Of a stretch of DNA of 64,000 nt, positions 38,048 through 46,668 are shown in pieces. The position numbers were made by a program, and so were the translations under genes. This DNA is from Paenibacillus sp. MAHUQ-63 (GTDB taxonomy: Bacteria > Bacillota > Bacilli > Paenibacillales > NBRC-103111). Numbering within the stretch: position 1 is the first letter of the stretch; the number at the start of each line of letters is the position of its first letter. Where the stretch lies: contig NZ_JARADB010000001.1 in the NCBI RefSeq assembly GCF_028765165.1, forward strand, positions 1,178,001 through 1,242,000, read 5' to 3'. The notes below the pieces were generated by a model, which did no database searches, was not told where the DNA came from, and was given only the letters and a program-made list of their open reading frames with translations.

Positions 38048-38407
38048 TTACGCGTTTACTTTTGCTTTTGCAGCTGTAGCCAAATCGTTGAATGCTTTCG
38101 CATCGTTTACAGCCAAATCAGCCAAGATTTTGCGGTTGATGTCGATACCAGCCAATTTCAGGCCGTGCATCAATTTGCTGTAGCTCAAACCGTTTTGACG
38201 AGCGCCAGCGTTGATACGTGTAATCCACAGTCTGCGGAAATTACGTTTCGTTGTGCGACGGTCACGGTATGCGTACACCAAAGACTTCATAACTTGCTCT
38301 TTAGCTGTTTTAAATAAACGGTGTTTGGAACCGAAGTAACCTTTTGCCAGTTTCAAAATTTTCTTGCGACGGTGAGCGCGAATAAATCCGCCCTTGACTC
38401 TTGCCAT
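38048..38407 (-). CDS. rplT: 50S ribosomal protein L20
   Basis: A 119-residue protein with the L20 sequence [27 protein letters not shown] and [27 protein letters not shown]20 binds 23S rRNA early in 50S assembly and, in Firmicutes, represses its own operon by binding the leader upstream of infC. Length is typical. It is the last gene of infC-rpmI-rplT, behind a strong AGGAGG site. Confidence 0.99.
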   Translation of the reverse strand: MARVKGGFIRAHRRKKILKLAKGYFGSKHRLFKTAKEQVMKSLVYAYRDRRTTKRNFRRLWITRINAGARQNGLSYSKLMHGLKLAGIDINRKILADLAVNDAKAFNDLATAAKAKVNA

Positions 38408-38453
38408 TGTTAACTACCTCCTGGGATGTATAAATAATGTTCGAATTCAGAAA

Positions 38454-38654
38454 TTACTTGATGTTAGCGAGTTGTTGTTTCAAACGACGTACATCGCCAG
38501 GAGCCATAACAGGGTTCGTGGACAAAACGCGTTTTGTACGAGAAGACTTACCGGATAGCAAGTGGTTCTTACCTTGTTTGTATCTCAGCACTTTGCCTGT
38601 GCCCGTAATTTTGAACCGGCCTTTCAAGCTGCTGTGTGTTTTCATTTTCGGCAT
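38454..38654 (-). CDS. rpmI: 50S ribosomal protein L35
   Basis: A 66-residue basic protein starting MPKMKTHSSLKGRFKITGTGK and ending DVRRLKQQLANIK-like, the normal L35 form. It is the middle gene of infC-rpmI-rplT, about 45 bases from each neighbour, with AGGAGG upstream of the ATG. Confidence 0.99.
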   Translation of the reverse strand: MPKMKTHSSLKGRFKITGTGKVLRYKQGKNHLLSGKSSRTKRVLSTNPVMAPGDVRRLKQQLANIK

Positions 38655-38697
38655 GTGTTGTTCCTCCTAATTTAGTATACTCTCGCCAATGTTGTAG

Positions 38698-39213
38698 CTA
38701 TGTTGTAGCCTTCGGCGTTAAGATCATGATCATGCTTCTTCCCTCAAGCTTAGGAGCGCGCTCCTGCGAGGAAATGTCCGCTGTTTCAGCAGCCAGACGT
38801 TCAAGCACTCTGCGACCAATCTCCGAGTGCGCGATCTCGCGCCCGCGGAATCTGACGCTGGCTTTCACTTTATCGCCGTCGCCAAGAAATTTAATCGCAT
38901 TGCGAAGCTTCGTTTGGAAGTCATGCTCATCGATTGTCGCGCTTAAGCGAATCTCTTTGATATCCACAACTTTCTGGTTCTTGCGAGCTTCTTTCTCTTT
39001 CTTCTGCGTTTCGTAACGGAATTTCCCGTAATCCATGATGCGGCATACAGGCGGCTTAGCCGTCGGAGCCACATTCACCAAATCCAAGTTCGCGTCTTGT
39101 GCGATTTGCAGAGCTTCGCGAATCGGCACAATGCCGAGTTGTTCTCCGTCCGCCCCGATCAGGCGTACTTCCTTCACGCGAATTTCCTCGTTAATCATAT
39201 GGTCTTTGCTAAT
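38698..39213 (-). CDS. infC: Translation initiation factor IF-3 (ATT start)
   Basis: A 171-residue IF-3: N-terminal domain [24 protein letters not shown], linker [13 protein letters not shown], and C-terminal domain [18 protein letters not shown] to [17 protein letters not shown]. It controls start-codon fidelity and 30S subunit recycling. The start is the ATT at 39211-39213 ([10 protein letters not shown]), 7 bases after GGAGGTG. No ATG or GTG is suitably placed. The rare ATT/AUU start of infC lets IF-3 repress its own translation, as known in E. coli and Bacillus. It heads infC-rpmI-rplT. Confidence 0.97.
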   Translation of the reverse strand: MSKDHMINEEIRVKEVRLIGADGEQLGIVPIREALQIAQDANLDLVNVAPTAKPPVCRIMDYGKFRYETQKKEKEARKNQKVVDIKEIRLSATIDEHDFQTKLRNAIKFLGDGDKVKASVRFRGREIAHSEIGRRVLERLAAETADISSQERAPKLEGRSMIMILTPKATT

Positions 39214-39219
39214 CGTATT

Positions 39220-39400
39220 CCACCTCCATAAAGTATGTAACTCTCTATCGGAATGTAAAAAAGATGCGGGCGCAAAGCGGCCCACATCTTCATCAATAAC
39301 AGGTTATGAACAACCTATTGAGCATTCATGATGATTCATTCAAACCAGCCAACTGCACAGTCGGTCAGGTGAGAAGCGGGCGCTTCTGCTTTTACTTGAA
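39220..39400 (-). promoter_or_regulatory. L20-type leader of infC-rpmI-rplT
   Basis: The minus-strand leader contains AGCAGAAGCGCCCGCTTCTC followed by ACCTGACCGA, resembling the start of the Firmicute L20 leader, and a terminator hairpin, AAGATG-GGGC with GCCC-GCATCTT plus TTTTTAC (39255-39289). Binding of L20 would favour premature termination. The assignment is by motif and position only. Confidence 0.8.
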
Positions 39401-39402
39401 GT

Positions 39403-39431
39403 ATAATATCATCTTGTAATTGAAAAGTCAA
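39403..39431 (-). promoter_or_regulatory. Promoter of infC-rpmI-rplT
   Basis: Minus strand TTGACT (39426-39431), a 17-base spacer and TATTAT (39403-39408). It overlaps the last codons of the upstream glycosyltransferase gene (stop at 39428). Confidence 0.82.
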
Positions 39432-40663
39432 CTGACTTGTTTACTTTTCATTTCGTCCAGCCGAATGACCCGCGTATGCTCGGTATGGCTCCATTGTTTG
39501 TTGTTTTGCGTGAAGAACGCATAGAACGTAATCGGCCACCAGGATATCATGAATATCGGGTACAAAATTAAATATTTATAGACGGCGCGCGGCGATTTCT
39601 CGATCATCATGGAGAACGGCAGCATCAAGAACGTCGCAAAGCTCACGGTGTTGAATAAAACCGGATTGACATCGGCCAGAATCGGCGTCTCCGACCAGCC
39701 TGGCGTGACGGATTTGATCCACAACATGACGGTAATGATCGCCCCGAAGAAAAAGTTATAAACGTTGGCGGAATAAATCGCCGCGTCGATCTTCGTCCAG
39801 CTGCCTTCACGGATCCCTTGCCACAGCAGCGGGAAGAAGTAGCGCTTGGCCACGTCGAAGTGTCCTTGCATCCAGCGCAGGCGCTGTTTGGCGGAAGCCT
39901 TGAACGTCAGCGGCTTCTCGTCGTACACAACCGCATCGTAGTTGTAAGTCGGTCTGATGCCCATTTTGATGCAGCGCATGGAGAACTCCAAGTCCTCGAC
40001 AAGCGAAGTAGCTCCCCAACCAATCTGCTTCAGCAGCTTGGATTCGAAGCACATGCCTGTTCCGCCCAAATAGTTGGCCAGACCCAAGTTCGTGCGGGGC
40101 ATCTGCCAGAAACGGTTGGCGAAGTAATACGAAATCGCATAGGAACCGGTAACCCAGGAATCGTTCGGGTTCTTGCTGTCCAGATAAGCTTGAATAACGC
40201 GGGAACCGGAGCAAAGATCATTGTTCATGTGAAGCAGGTAGTCCGGGCTGGCCAAGTTGTCGGCGTCGAACATCACGACGGCGTCATACTGGCGCTCGCG
40301 CTTCCAAAGCTCCTTCAGCATCCATTCGATCGCATACCCTTTCCCTCTCAGGTTCGGGTTGTGGCGTTCCATCGCATAGACACCGTGGCTGCGGGTAATC
40401 GCGGCCGTATTGTCAGTACAGTTGTCACAAATCACGAAGATGTCATACAGCTCTTTCGGATAGTCTAGCGCCTTCAGATTCTCGATCAGTGCACCGACGA
40501 CCTGCTCTTCGTTATGTGCGGCGACCAAGACCGCAAACGATTTCTGCGGCGCAAATTGCTTCTTGCTTCTTGGACGGTACCACCCGAAGAACGTGAGAAA
40601 AAACTGATACGCACCTACGAGCGCCAAGCCAATCTGAAACGTAAGCACAATATTGTCAAGCAT
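39428..40663 (-). CDS. Membrane family 2 glycosyltransferase
   Basis: A 411-residue processive-type GT2 enzyme: an N-terminal span (IVLTFQIGLALVGAYQFFLTFF), the GT-A domain with VLVAAHNEEQVV, CDNCTDNT, the DAD of MFDADNLASPDYLL, the ED of SLVEDLEFSM, and QRLRWMQGH (QxxRW), then three or four C-terminal spans. QxxRW is typical of enzymes that extrude polysaccharides such as hyaluronan, poly-GlcNAc or cellulose. The product is unknown. The start ATG follows GGGGGA. It appears to be a single-gene unit. Confidence 0.92.
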   Translation of the reverse strand: MLDNIVLTFQIGLALVGAYQFFLTFFGWYRPRSKKQFAPQKSFAVLVAAHNEEQVVGALIENLKALDYPKELYDIFVICDNCTDNTAAITRSHGVYAMERHNPNLRGKGYAIEWMLKELWKRERQYDAVVMFDADNLASPDYLLHMNNDLCSGSRVIQAYLDSKNPNDSWVTGSYAISYYFANRFWQMPRTNLGLANYLGGTGMCFESKLLKQIGWGATSLVEDLEFSMRCIKMGIRPTYNYDAVVYDEKPLTFKASAKQRLRWMQGHFDVAKRYFFPLLWQGIREGSWTKIDAAIYSANVYNFFFGAIITVMLWIKSVTPGWSETPILADVNPVLFNTVSFATFLMLPFSMMIEKSPRAVYKYLILYPIFMISWWPITFYAFFTQNNKQWSHTEHTRVIRLDEMKSKQVS

Positions 40664-41009
40664 GAAGCAAAGTCCCCCTTTTTTTTATGCACACAAGCTA
40701 TCTTTGTATACGCATAGTGCGCAGTTATGTACAGGTGAATTAACCGCTCTTGATTTTCCTCTCTTTCCCCTTGTTTGTCAAAGTCTGCAAAGTCCGAAAA
40801 ATAGCCCGTTCTTTGAGATTTAAGGGAAAGGCGCACAAACTTTGCGGCATGTGCTTGAAATCAGAACGTTAAAGTCCTGTTTTCAACGTTTTTCATTTTA
40901 TTGTGTACAAAAAGTTCACCATTTAGACGACTGTGACCCCTCGTGATGATACGGGTTTAATTATAATTCACCTGAACTGCCGCTGACAACTTTTGCCGCG
41001 CTTGCCTGA

Positions 41010-41378
41010 TTACGGCTCTCGGACCCCCGCTGCGGCTTCCTCTTCATACCATTCGAGCCTCTTCCGTACGGAAAGTCCGTTGCCAAGCTTTTCCTCCGGA
41101 TAGGGGCTGAACTGCCCGACCTTCAGCATAACGGACTTCTCGGGATCGATGCCATACGACCTAAGCACTGACTTTTGTTCGCGTGCTTTCAACCGGAAAC
41201 GCCCCTCATCGACAACGATTTTAAAAAATCCCAAATTGTAAGGGTTTCCATTGTCTGCCATATAGGTACAATGGATTGGGATATCCAGCATCCGATTGGG
41301 GTAAAATGGAAAAGGAAGCCTCTTCCTTACTTTCCATGATTTCATCAAACTTGAATTTGTAAACGCGCCTAATTTCAT
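41010..41378 (-). CDS. Small conserved-looking protein of unknown function
   Basis: This 122-residue soluble, charged protein has no motif I recognise. It contains the strand-rich segment LDIPIHCTYMADNGNPYNLGFFKIVVDEG and ends in an acidic helix (VRKRLEWYEEEAAAG). The first ATG (41378) has no clear ribosome binding site, and the in-frame ATGs at 41345 or 41291 are alternatives. It stands alone, divergent from the PAP2 gene. The frame is otherwise undisturbed and the codon usage fits its neighbours, so it is probably real. Confidence 0.55.
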   Translation of the reverse strand: MKLGAFTNSSLMKSWKVRKRLPFPFYPNRMLDIPIHCTYMADNGNPYNLGFFKIVVDEGRFRLKAREQKSVLRSYGIDPEKSVMLKVGQFSPYPEEKLGNGLSVRKRLEWYEEEAAAGVREP

Positions 41379-41466
41379 ATTTATTACTGCGTTAATCCCC
41401 TTTTAATAAAAGTTCTCTATACTTGGAACCAGCAGGTATTCTCAAACTTGAAGGAGGCTACTACTC

Positions 41467-41994
41467 ATGAGCAAAGTCGTGAACTGGCTTCAGCATCATG
41501 AAACTCGCATGTTCCACTTTGTGAATCAACGTATCCAGCACTTCTTCCTGGACCATTTCTTCTCCCGAATCACCCACCTCGGAGGAGCTACGGCGACGAT
41601 CGTCATTTCCTTATGCTTCGCATTGTTCGGGCAAGGCGTGATGCGAACCGCAGGCATTCAAGCTCTCATTGCGCTGACGCTAAGCCATATTCCGGTCGCC
41701 GTCATCAAGAAGAAATATCCGCGCCTTCGTCCTTATCTGGTACTTCCCCAAACCATTACCTACAAAAACCCGCTCACGGATCACTCCTTTCCGTCCGGGC
41801 ATACGACCGCTATCTTCTCGATCATCATTCCCTTCATAGCCGCCATGCCTGTCCTTGGCGCCATTCTTCTGCCGCTCGCTTTCATCGTCGGCCTGTCCCG
41901 CATCTATCTGGGGCTGCACTATCCGTCCGATTGTATCGTCGGCTGTTTCATCGGTACGGCGGCCGCGCTCCTCACACCAGCATTATGGGGGTAA
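41467..41994 (+). CDS. PAP2-family membrane phosphatase
   Basis: A 175-residue membrane protein with the three PAP2 motifs: KKKYPRLRP, PSGHTT and SRIYLGLHYPSD, the last two carrying the catalytic His residues. Size and layout match bacterial undecaprenyl-diphosphate or phosphatidylglycerol-phosphate phosphatases. The substrate is unknown. It is followed after 4 bases by an MGDG-synthase-type glycosyltransferase, so the pair likely works on lipid phosphates or glycolipids. AAGGAGG precedes the ATG. Confidence 0.93.
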   Translation: MSKVVNWLQHHETRMFHFVNQRIQHFFLDHFFSRITHLGGATATIVISLCFALFGQGVMRTAGIQALIALTLSHIPVAVIKKKYPRLRPYLVLPQTITYKNPLTDHSFPSGHTTAIFSIIIPFIAAMPVLGAILLPLAFIVGLSRIYLGLHYPSDCIVGCFIGTAAALLTPALWG

Positions 41995-41998
41995 ACGA

Positions 41999-43132
41999 AT
42001 GAGAATGAATGCCTTGCACGGTAACAAACGTGTGCTCATCCTCTCCGAAGGCTTCGGAGCCGGTCATACGCAAGCAGCGTATGCACTTGCCCGCAGCCTG
42101 GAGAAACATGGTTCCACGATTGAAACACGCGTTCTGGAGTTGGGAGCCTTCCTTCACCCGACCATCGCCCCTTGGGTATTCCAAGCCTATAAGAAGACGC
42201 TCAGCGCTAGCCCCAAGCTCTATGGGCGATTGTACCGCTCCCAGTACAAGAAATCGCTGAACCGTCTTACGCAACTAGCGCTGCACCGCATCTGTTATGC
42301 GCAGACGGCGGCGATTATTCAAGGTTGGGCTCCGCATGCGATCGTGTGCACCCATCCTTTTCCCAGCGTCGTCGTTTCCCGCCTTAAGCGATCCGGCCTT
42401 AACATCCCCCTGTGCACAGTTATTACGGATTATGACGTACACGGGACTTGGGTAAGCCGCGAAGTGAATAAATATATGGTCTCAACCGAAGATGTCAAAA
42501 ACAAACTGTTGGGCCGCGGCATATCGCCCGCCCAGGTTGAAATAACGGGCATTCCCGTGCATCCCGGCTTTCGCGAGGAGCACGACAAAGCCATGATCCG
42601 GCAGCAATTCCAGTTATCCGCCATGCCGACCGTACTCGTCATGGGAGGCGGCTGGGGCTTGATCGGCGGCGATTCACTGAGCGAGCATCTTGTCGCATGG
42701 CGGGACCGCATCCAGTTCATCTTCTGCTTGGGCAGCAATGCGAAAATGCTGGCGAAGCTTGCCGAAGACGAGCGCTACCGCCACCCTAATATCCGCCTTC
42801 TCGGATTTACGCAGGACATCGATAAATTAATGGAGGTTTCGGATCTGCTGGTTACGAAGCCGGGCGGCATGACGTGCTCGGAAGGACTGGCCAAATCGGT
42901 TCCTATGCTGTTCTATGATCCGATTCCCGGACAGGAAGAAGAGAATGTACACTATTTCACCCAGCAAGGCTTCGGCGAGCGCATACGCTCTGCGGATACG
43001 ATCGCGAATTGGCTGACCATGCTCGCAAGCCGGTATGCCGATGTACAAGCGATCCGCCGCTCCATCGATCACCAGAGGCGAAGGATGCCGGCCGCAGATT
43101 GTTCGGAGGTCATCCTGCAATTGCTGGGCTGA
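41999..43132 (+). CDS. MGDG-synthase/UgtP-type glycosyltransferase
   Basis: A 377-residue GT28-type enzyme. The N-terminal domain (VLILSEGFGAGHTQAAYALARSLE) is that of monogalactosyl-diacylglycerol synthases and UgtP. The C-terminal domain has VLVMGGGWGLIGGD and the donor-binding KPGGMTCSEGLAKSVPML. It probably transfers a sugar from a UDP-sugar to diacylglycerol at the membrane, making glycolipid anchors. The ATG at 41999 follows GGGGG, 4 bases after the PAP2 stop. The open frame before it overlaps PAP2. UgtP itself also acts as a nutrient sensor of cell size in B. subtilis, but orthology is not shown here. Confidence 0.9.
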   Translation: MRMNALHGNKRVLILSEGFGAGHTQAAYALARSLEKHGSTIETRVLELGAFLHPTIAPWVFQAYKKTLSASPKLYGRLYRSQYKKSLNRLTQLALHRICYAQTAAIIQGWAPHAIVCTHPFPSVVVSRLKRSGLNIPLCTVITDYDVHGTWVSREVNKYMVSTEDVKNKLLGRGISPAQVEITGIPVHPGFREEHDKAMIRQQFQLSAMPTVLVMGGGWGLIGGDSLSEHLVAWRDRIQFIFCLGSNAKMLAKLAEDERYRHPNIRLLGFTQDIDKLMEVSDLLVTKPGGMTCSEGLAKSVPMLFYDPIPGQEEENVHYFTQQGFGERIRSADTIANWLTMLASRYADVQAIRRSIDHQRRRMPAADCSEVILQLLG

Positions 43133-43148
43133 CGGGCGCGGGAACATC

Positions 43149-43193
43149 AAAGGCTCACCTTCGACTGCCGGGATGCAGCGAAGGTGAGCCTTT
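43149..43193. terminator. Bidirectional terminator between the glycosyltransferase and trmB
   Basis: AAAGGCTCACCTTCG (43149-43163) pairs perfectly with CGAAGGTGAGCCTTT (43179-43193) between two convergent genes. Confidence 0.88.
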
Positions 43194-43201
43194 ATGGAGT
43201 A

Positions 43202-43933
43202 TTATTCAGCTTTGGCGTTCTTCAAGTCAGCCAGATGCGCGGCAAGCGCCTCTTGACCGATCACCACTTCGCAGCGGTGAATGTTCATGCCTTGCGAAGC
43301 GAACTTCGTCTCGTATTCCGTCATGACATGATCCGGGTGAAACCCTTCCGCATGAAGGTTCAAGGAAATGTTGCGCATCCGCAGTCCCATGTCCGCGAAC
43401 GAGTTCAGCGAGAACTCGAACAATGATTGCGAGTCCGTTTTCAGATGAATTTCGCCGTTAGCGTTCAAAATTTGCTGATATTTGGCCACAAAGCCCGGAT
43501 GTGTCAATCTTCTGCGGGCATGCTTCTTCTTCGGCCACGGATCGCTGAAGTTCAAATAAATGCGCTCAAGCTCTCCTTGAGCGAATGCTTCTTCAATATG
43601 CTCGATATTGAACAGCATCAGTCTCAAGTTAGGGATGCTGAGCACATCGTCCTCTTCATCCGATGTCTGGATGTCATGAGCGGCCTTCGCCTTCTCGCTC
43701 GCTTTGCGGATCAGCTCATCATACATATCGACACCGATGAAATTGATGTGCGGATATTTCTTGCTCATCTCGCTGATGAAACGCCCTTTGCCCATACCAA
43801 GCTCAGCATGAATCGGGTTGTTGTTGCCAAACAGCTCAGCCCATTTGCCTTGATGATCTTTGGCATTCAGTACAACGAGTTCCTTCTGACGTTCTATATC
43901 TTCCCGAATTCCTTTTCTTCCCCGTAACCGCAT
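43202..43933 (-). CDS. trmB: tRNA (guanine-N7)-methyltransferase
   Basis: A 243-residue SAM enzyme that makes m7G46 in the tRNA variable loop. Family segments are RLRGRKGIREDI, HAELGMGKGRFI (SAM motif I), NFIGVDMYDELI, and YLNFSDPWPKKKHARRRLTHPGFV, which contains the catalytic Asp/Pro region. The length is slightly above the Bacillus form because of an acidic insert (TSDEEDD). It is monocistronic here, with the shared terminator downstream. Confidence 0.97.
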   Translation of the reverse strand: MRLRGRKGIREDIERQKELVVLNAKDHQGKWAELFGNNNPIHAELGMGKGRFISEMSKKYPHINFIGVDMYDELIRKASEKAKAAHDIQTSDEEDDVLSIPNLRLMLFNIEHIEEAFAQGELERIYLNFSDPWPKKKHARRRLTHPGFVAKYQQILNANGEIHLKTDSQSLFEFSLNSFADMGLRMRNISLNLHAEGFHPDHVMTEYETKFASQGMNIHRCEVVIGQEALAAHLADLKNAKAE

Positions 43934-44007
43934 CTAGTATTTGCCTCCTACACGTACAAGCTATCGAATACAAATCATAGACCATTCGAAGGAAAAAATC
44001 AAAGGAT

Positions 44008-44211
44008 TTACACTTCCAGCTCGTGATAAGCAATCGTTTTGGACGTTGCGGGGAACAGCTTCCGGTCCAGGGATCGGAGCACTTTGCGCTTTGCTTCTTC
44101 GGTGATGTGGGAAGAGGCGGCAAACCTCACACCGCTGCTCAGCGCCAAAGCCTCATTGATCGTCAATTCAACCGAGAGCGTATCTGTGGAAAGAGAACGA
44201 GTTATCACCAT
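44008..44211 (-). CDS. Small hypothetical protein
   Basis: A 67-residue protein starting MVITRSLSTDTLSVELTINEALALSSGVRF and ending in a basic helix (EEAKRKVLRSLDRKLF). GAAGG lies 9 bases before the ATG at 44211. I recognise no domain. It is 75 bases upstream of trmB on the same strand and might share its transcript. Its reality rests on the ribosome binding site and composition. Confidence 0.6.
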   Translation of the reverse strand: MVITRSLSTDTLSVELTINEALALSSGVRFAASSHITEEAKRKVLRSLDRKLFPATSKTIAYHELEV

Positions 44212-44317
44212 GTAGATGTACCTTCTTTCCTTTTGCTATTTTTAATGATAGTTTCGGTTAGATTCCCTTCCTTTATGAATGGCAGATTGTGTCTTGGACA
44301 TGATGACAGCAAAGTGC

Positions 44318-44490
44318 GGGGAACAGCGGGAAGCTGCGGTGAAGCTGCGGTGAAGCTGCGGGAGAGCTGAGAAAAGCTGCGAGAAGCTGCGTGACAGCTG
44401 CGAAACGCTGCAGGAAAGCTGCGTGACAGCTGCGAAACGCTGCAGGAAAGTGCGTGACAGCTGCGAAACGCTGCAGGAAAGCTGCGTGGA
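44318..44490. repeat. Tandem repeat array in a gene-free gap
   Basis: A 32-base unit (GCTGCGTGACAGCTGCGAAA followed by CGCTGCAGGAAA) occurs at 44386-44417, 44418-44449 and, with one base deleted, 44450-44480, followed by a partial fourth copy. Upstream (44318-44385) the DNA decays into 10-11-base units of the AAGCTGCGGTG type. There are no spacers, so it is not a CRISPR array. No gene is convincing in 44212-44770. Confidence 0.85.
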
Positions 44491-44571
44491 ATTTCAGCAC
44501 CGCGGTTCTCGCGGCTATAGGATACGGCTGCTGTGTGGGCAAAAAGCAAAGCCCTTACCTGCTAACGGACA

Positions 44572-44745
44572 CAGCGGCCGTTATTGGGCAAAAAACGTCG
44601 CATTTTTGGGGCTAACGGACACCAGGGATCTTATTTGGCCATTTTCCGCTCAAAAACAGACATGAATGGGCAAATAACGGCACTCGTGTCCGTTAGGCGT
44701 TCAGAGATGCCTTTTTCATGGAATAAGGGCCTCCCTGTCCATTAG
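44572..44745. repeat. Four-box inverted intergenic element, copy A
   Basis: CTAACGGACAC occurs forward at 44572-44582 and 44612-44622 and as its reverse complement at 44686-44696 and, with changes (CTGTCCATTAG), at 44735-44745. Each box is followed inward by a TTATTTGGCC-like tract, giving four ~40-base units, two in each orientation. The same architecture recurs at 61229-61413. It looks like a non-coding dispersed repeat able to form a long hairpin. Confidence 0.82.
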
Positions 44746-44764
44746 CCGTACCTACTTTCCCAAC

Positions 44765-44794
44765 ACCAAAAACGCCCTCCATATTGGAGGACGT
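44765..44794 (-). terminator. Terminator of the WGxxGxxG-type protein gene
   Basis: ACGCCCTCC (44772-44780) pairs with GGAGGACGT (44786-44794). On the minus strand the stem leads into TTTTTGG. It lies 20 bases after the stop at 44813. Confidence 0.8.
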
Positions 44795-44812
44795 CTCGGT
44801 TTTCGCCGCTAT

Positions 44813-45481
44813 TTACTTATAGCTCTCGTCTCTGCGACGGTTGCTTCCTCTCAGACCCGCAAGTCCAATCAGACCGACAAGACCCAACCAACCCCAGTCC
44901 ATATGGTTCTTGTTTGCGGTAGTGGCATAGGCGCGATAAGATGAAGTATCATAATTGCCGCGATGGGTGTTGTTCGTCAAAGCCGTTCCGGTTGTACTCA
45001 TCCGTTCCATCATATTGTTGCCATAGCCATTAATTTGGCCCAGGACGCCAGTGCCAGTGCCGTTGGCATTAGTACTTCTGCCTGTATACGTGTTGCCATA
45101 AGTTCCGTACGAGCCTGTTGTCGTTGTGTTTGGCGTAGCCGTTACATTCGGCGATGAGGTGACAAAAGGAGCAACGGCACCCGTGGTTCCTGTAGCACCA
45201 GTTCCCATGGTTCCCGTACCTGACGTTCTGCCGTCAATCGTCCCTGCGCCATTCATCAAGCCGGTACCGGTGCTTGTCCCCGTTGTTGCGTCATAACTGC
45301 TCCCCGTGTAACCCGATGTTGTCGTAGTCCCCGTCCCCATAGTCCCCGATGTCCCCGTATGAGTATTCATCGTCGATGTACTCATATTCGTATTCGCATA
45401 CGCCCCAACTGCCCCAAAGCTCAATGCTGTCGTCAAAGCTACCGCCATTGTCAATGTACGAAACTTTTTCACTGTTGTCAT
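44813..45481 (-). CDS. Secreted Thr/Gly-rich protein with WGxxGxxG-type C-terminus
   Basis: A 222-residue protein. The signal peptide MTTVKKFRTLTMAVALTTAL ends near GAYA. Then comes about 150 residues of low-complexity Thr/Gly/Ser/Asn sequence (GTMGTGTTTTSG). The C-terminal hydrophobic segment MDWGWLGLVGLIGLAGLRG is followed by the basic tail SNRRRDESYK. That end matches WGxxGxxG-type sorting-like domains of Bacillales. The protein is probably exported and held at the membrane by its C-terminus, but the function is unknown. The ATG at 45481 is next to GAGAGGGG. Starts 10 codons upstream (45511) or at the nearby GTG are possible. Confidence 0.8.
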   Translation of the reverse strand: MTTVKKFRTLTMAVALTTALSFGAVGAYANTNMSTSTMNTHTGTSGTMGTGTTTTSGYTGSSYDATTGTSTGTGLMNGAGTIDGRTSGTGTMGTGATGTTGAVAPFVTSSPNVTATPNTTTTGSYGTYGNTYTGRSTNANGTGTGVLGQINGYGNNMMERMSTTGTALTNNTHRGNYDTSSYRAYATTANKNHMDWGWLGLVGLIGLAGLRGSNRRRDESYK

Positions 45482-45626
45482 TTCCCCTCTCGGCATATGT
45501 TCGTCGTGCAAAGTTATGATGCTCCGATCCGATCCGTTTTAACGGGGGAGTTGATGGAAAGGCAGGGGTCGCTTTCATGTTTGATTTTCGCTACAATAGG
45601 GGGGAAGGAAAGGAGCTTAACACTTG

Positions 45627-46586
45627 ATGTCTACTACAATTCATGAGTCTCCTCTGCTATGGGGGGACAAACGTTTCCATACATGGAATTACGAGATGCG
45701 CGAAGTTTTCGGCGAGAAAGTATTCAAGGTTATGCTGGACGCCGGCTTCACCTGTCCGAACCGCGATGGCAATATTGCCACCGGAGGCTGTACGTTTTGC
45801 AGTGCGCGGGGGTCAGGCGATTTCGCGGGAAGCCGCCGTGACGATCTTGTGACCCAATTCAACAAGATCAGAGATCTTCAGCATCAGAAATGGCCGGAAG
45901 CCAAATACATCGGGTATTTCCAGGCTTATACGAATACGTATGCTCCCGTTGAAGAATTGCGGGAATATTATGAAGTGATTTTGCAGCAGCCCGGCGTTGT
46001 CGGCTTGTCGATCGCAACCCGTCCCGACTGCCTGCCGGACGATGTCGTCGAATATTTGGCCGAGCTGAACGAGCGTACTTACTTATGGGTCGAAATGGGT
46101 CTGCAAACCGTGCATGAATCCACTTCGACGCTCATCAACCGCGCTCATGATACGCAGTGCTATCTGGATGCCGTGGCCAAGCTGCGCAAACATAACATCC
46201 GTACCTGTGCGCACATTATTTATGGATTGCCGGGTGAGACGCACGAAATGATGTTGGATACCGGCAGAGCCGTCGCTCAAATGGACGTTCAGGGCATCAA
46301 AATTCACTTGCTTCATTTAATGCGCAAAACGCCGATGGTCAAGCAATACGAAGCAGGCTTGCTGCAATTCCTCGAAAAAGATGAATATGTGAAGCTAGTC
46401 GTCGATACGCTCGAGCTGCTGCCTCCGGAAATGATCGTGCATCGCCTTACGGGGGATGCGCCGCGCGACCTGCTGATCGGGCCGATGTGGAGTCTTAAGA
46501 AATGGGAAGTGCTCAACGCGTTCGATAAGCTTATGAAAGAAAGAAACACCTGGCAGGGCAAATATTGGCAAGGCCGGGCGAATTAA
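45627..46586 (+). CDS. mnmL: Radical SAM tRNA-modification enzyme (YtqA family)
   Basis: A 319-residue radical SAM protein of the YtqA family. The cluster cysteines are C43, C55 and C58 (FTCPNRDGNIATGGCTFC), a longer spacing than the common CxxxCxxC and typical of this family. SIATRPDCLPDDVVEYL and YGLPGETHEMM follow. B. subtilis YtqA has been reported as MnmL, which converts cmnm5U to nm5U at the tRNA wobble position, before MnmM methylates it. AAAGGAG lies 11 bases before the ATG at 45627. mnmM lies 750 bases downstream, separated by a cytochrome c gene. Confidence 0.9.
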   Translation: MSTTIHESPLLWGDKRFHTWNYEMREVFGEKVFKVMLDAGFTCPNRDGNIATGGCTFCSARGSGDFAGSRRDDLVTQFNKIRDLQHQKWPEAKYIGYFQAYTNTYAPVEELREYYEVILQQPGVVGLSIATRPDCLPDDVVEYLAELNERTYLWVEMGLQTVHESTSTLINRAHDTQCYLDAVAKLRKHNIRTCAHIIYGLPGETHEMMLDTGRAVAQMDVQGIKIHLLHLMRKTPMVKQYEAGLLQFLEKDEYVKLVVDTLELLPPEMIVHRLTGDAPRDLLIGPMWSLKKWEVLNAFDKLMKERNTWQGKYWQGRAN

Positions 46587-46668
46587 ATTTTCGCAGGCAT
46601 CAAACCCATTGCCCATGGTGATCGTTTCCTAATATATAGCGAGAGCTTATATGAAGGAGAGGATTGCG

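Noticed and set aside
44386..44480. CRISPR-like tandem repeat
   Set aside because: The repeats are directly abutting without spacers, and no cas genes are present.
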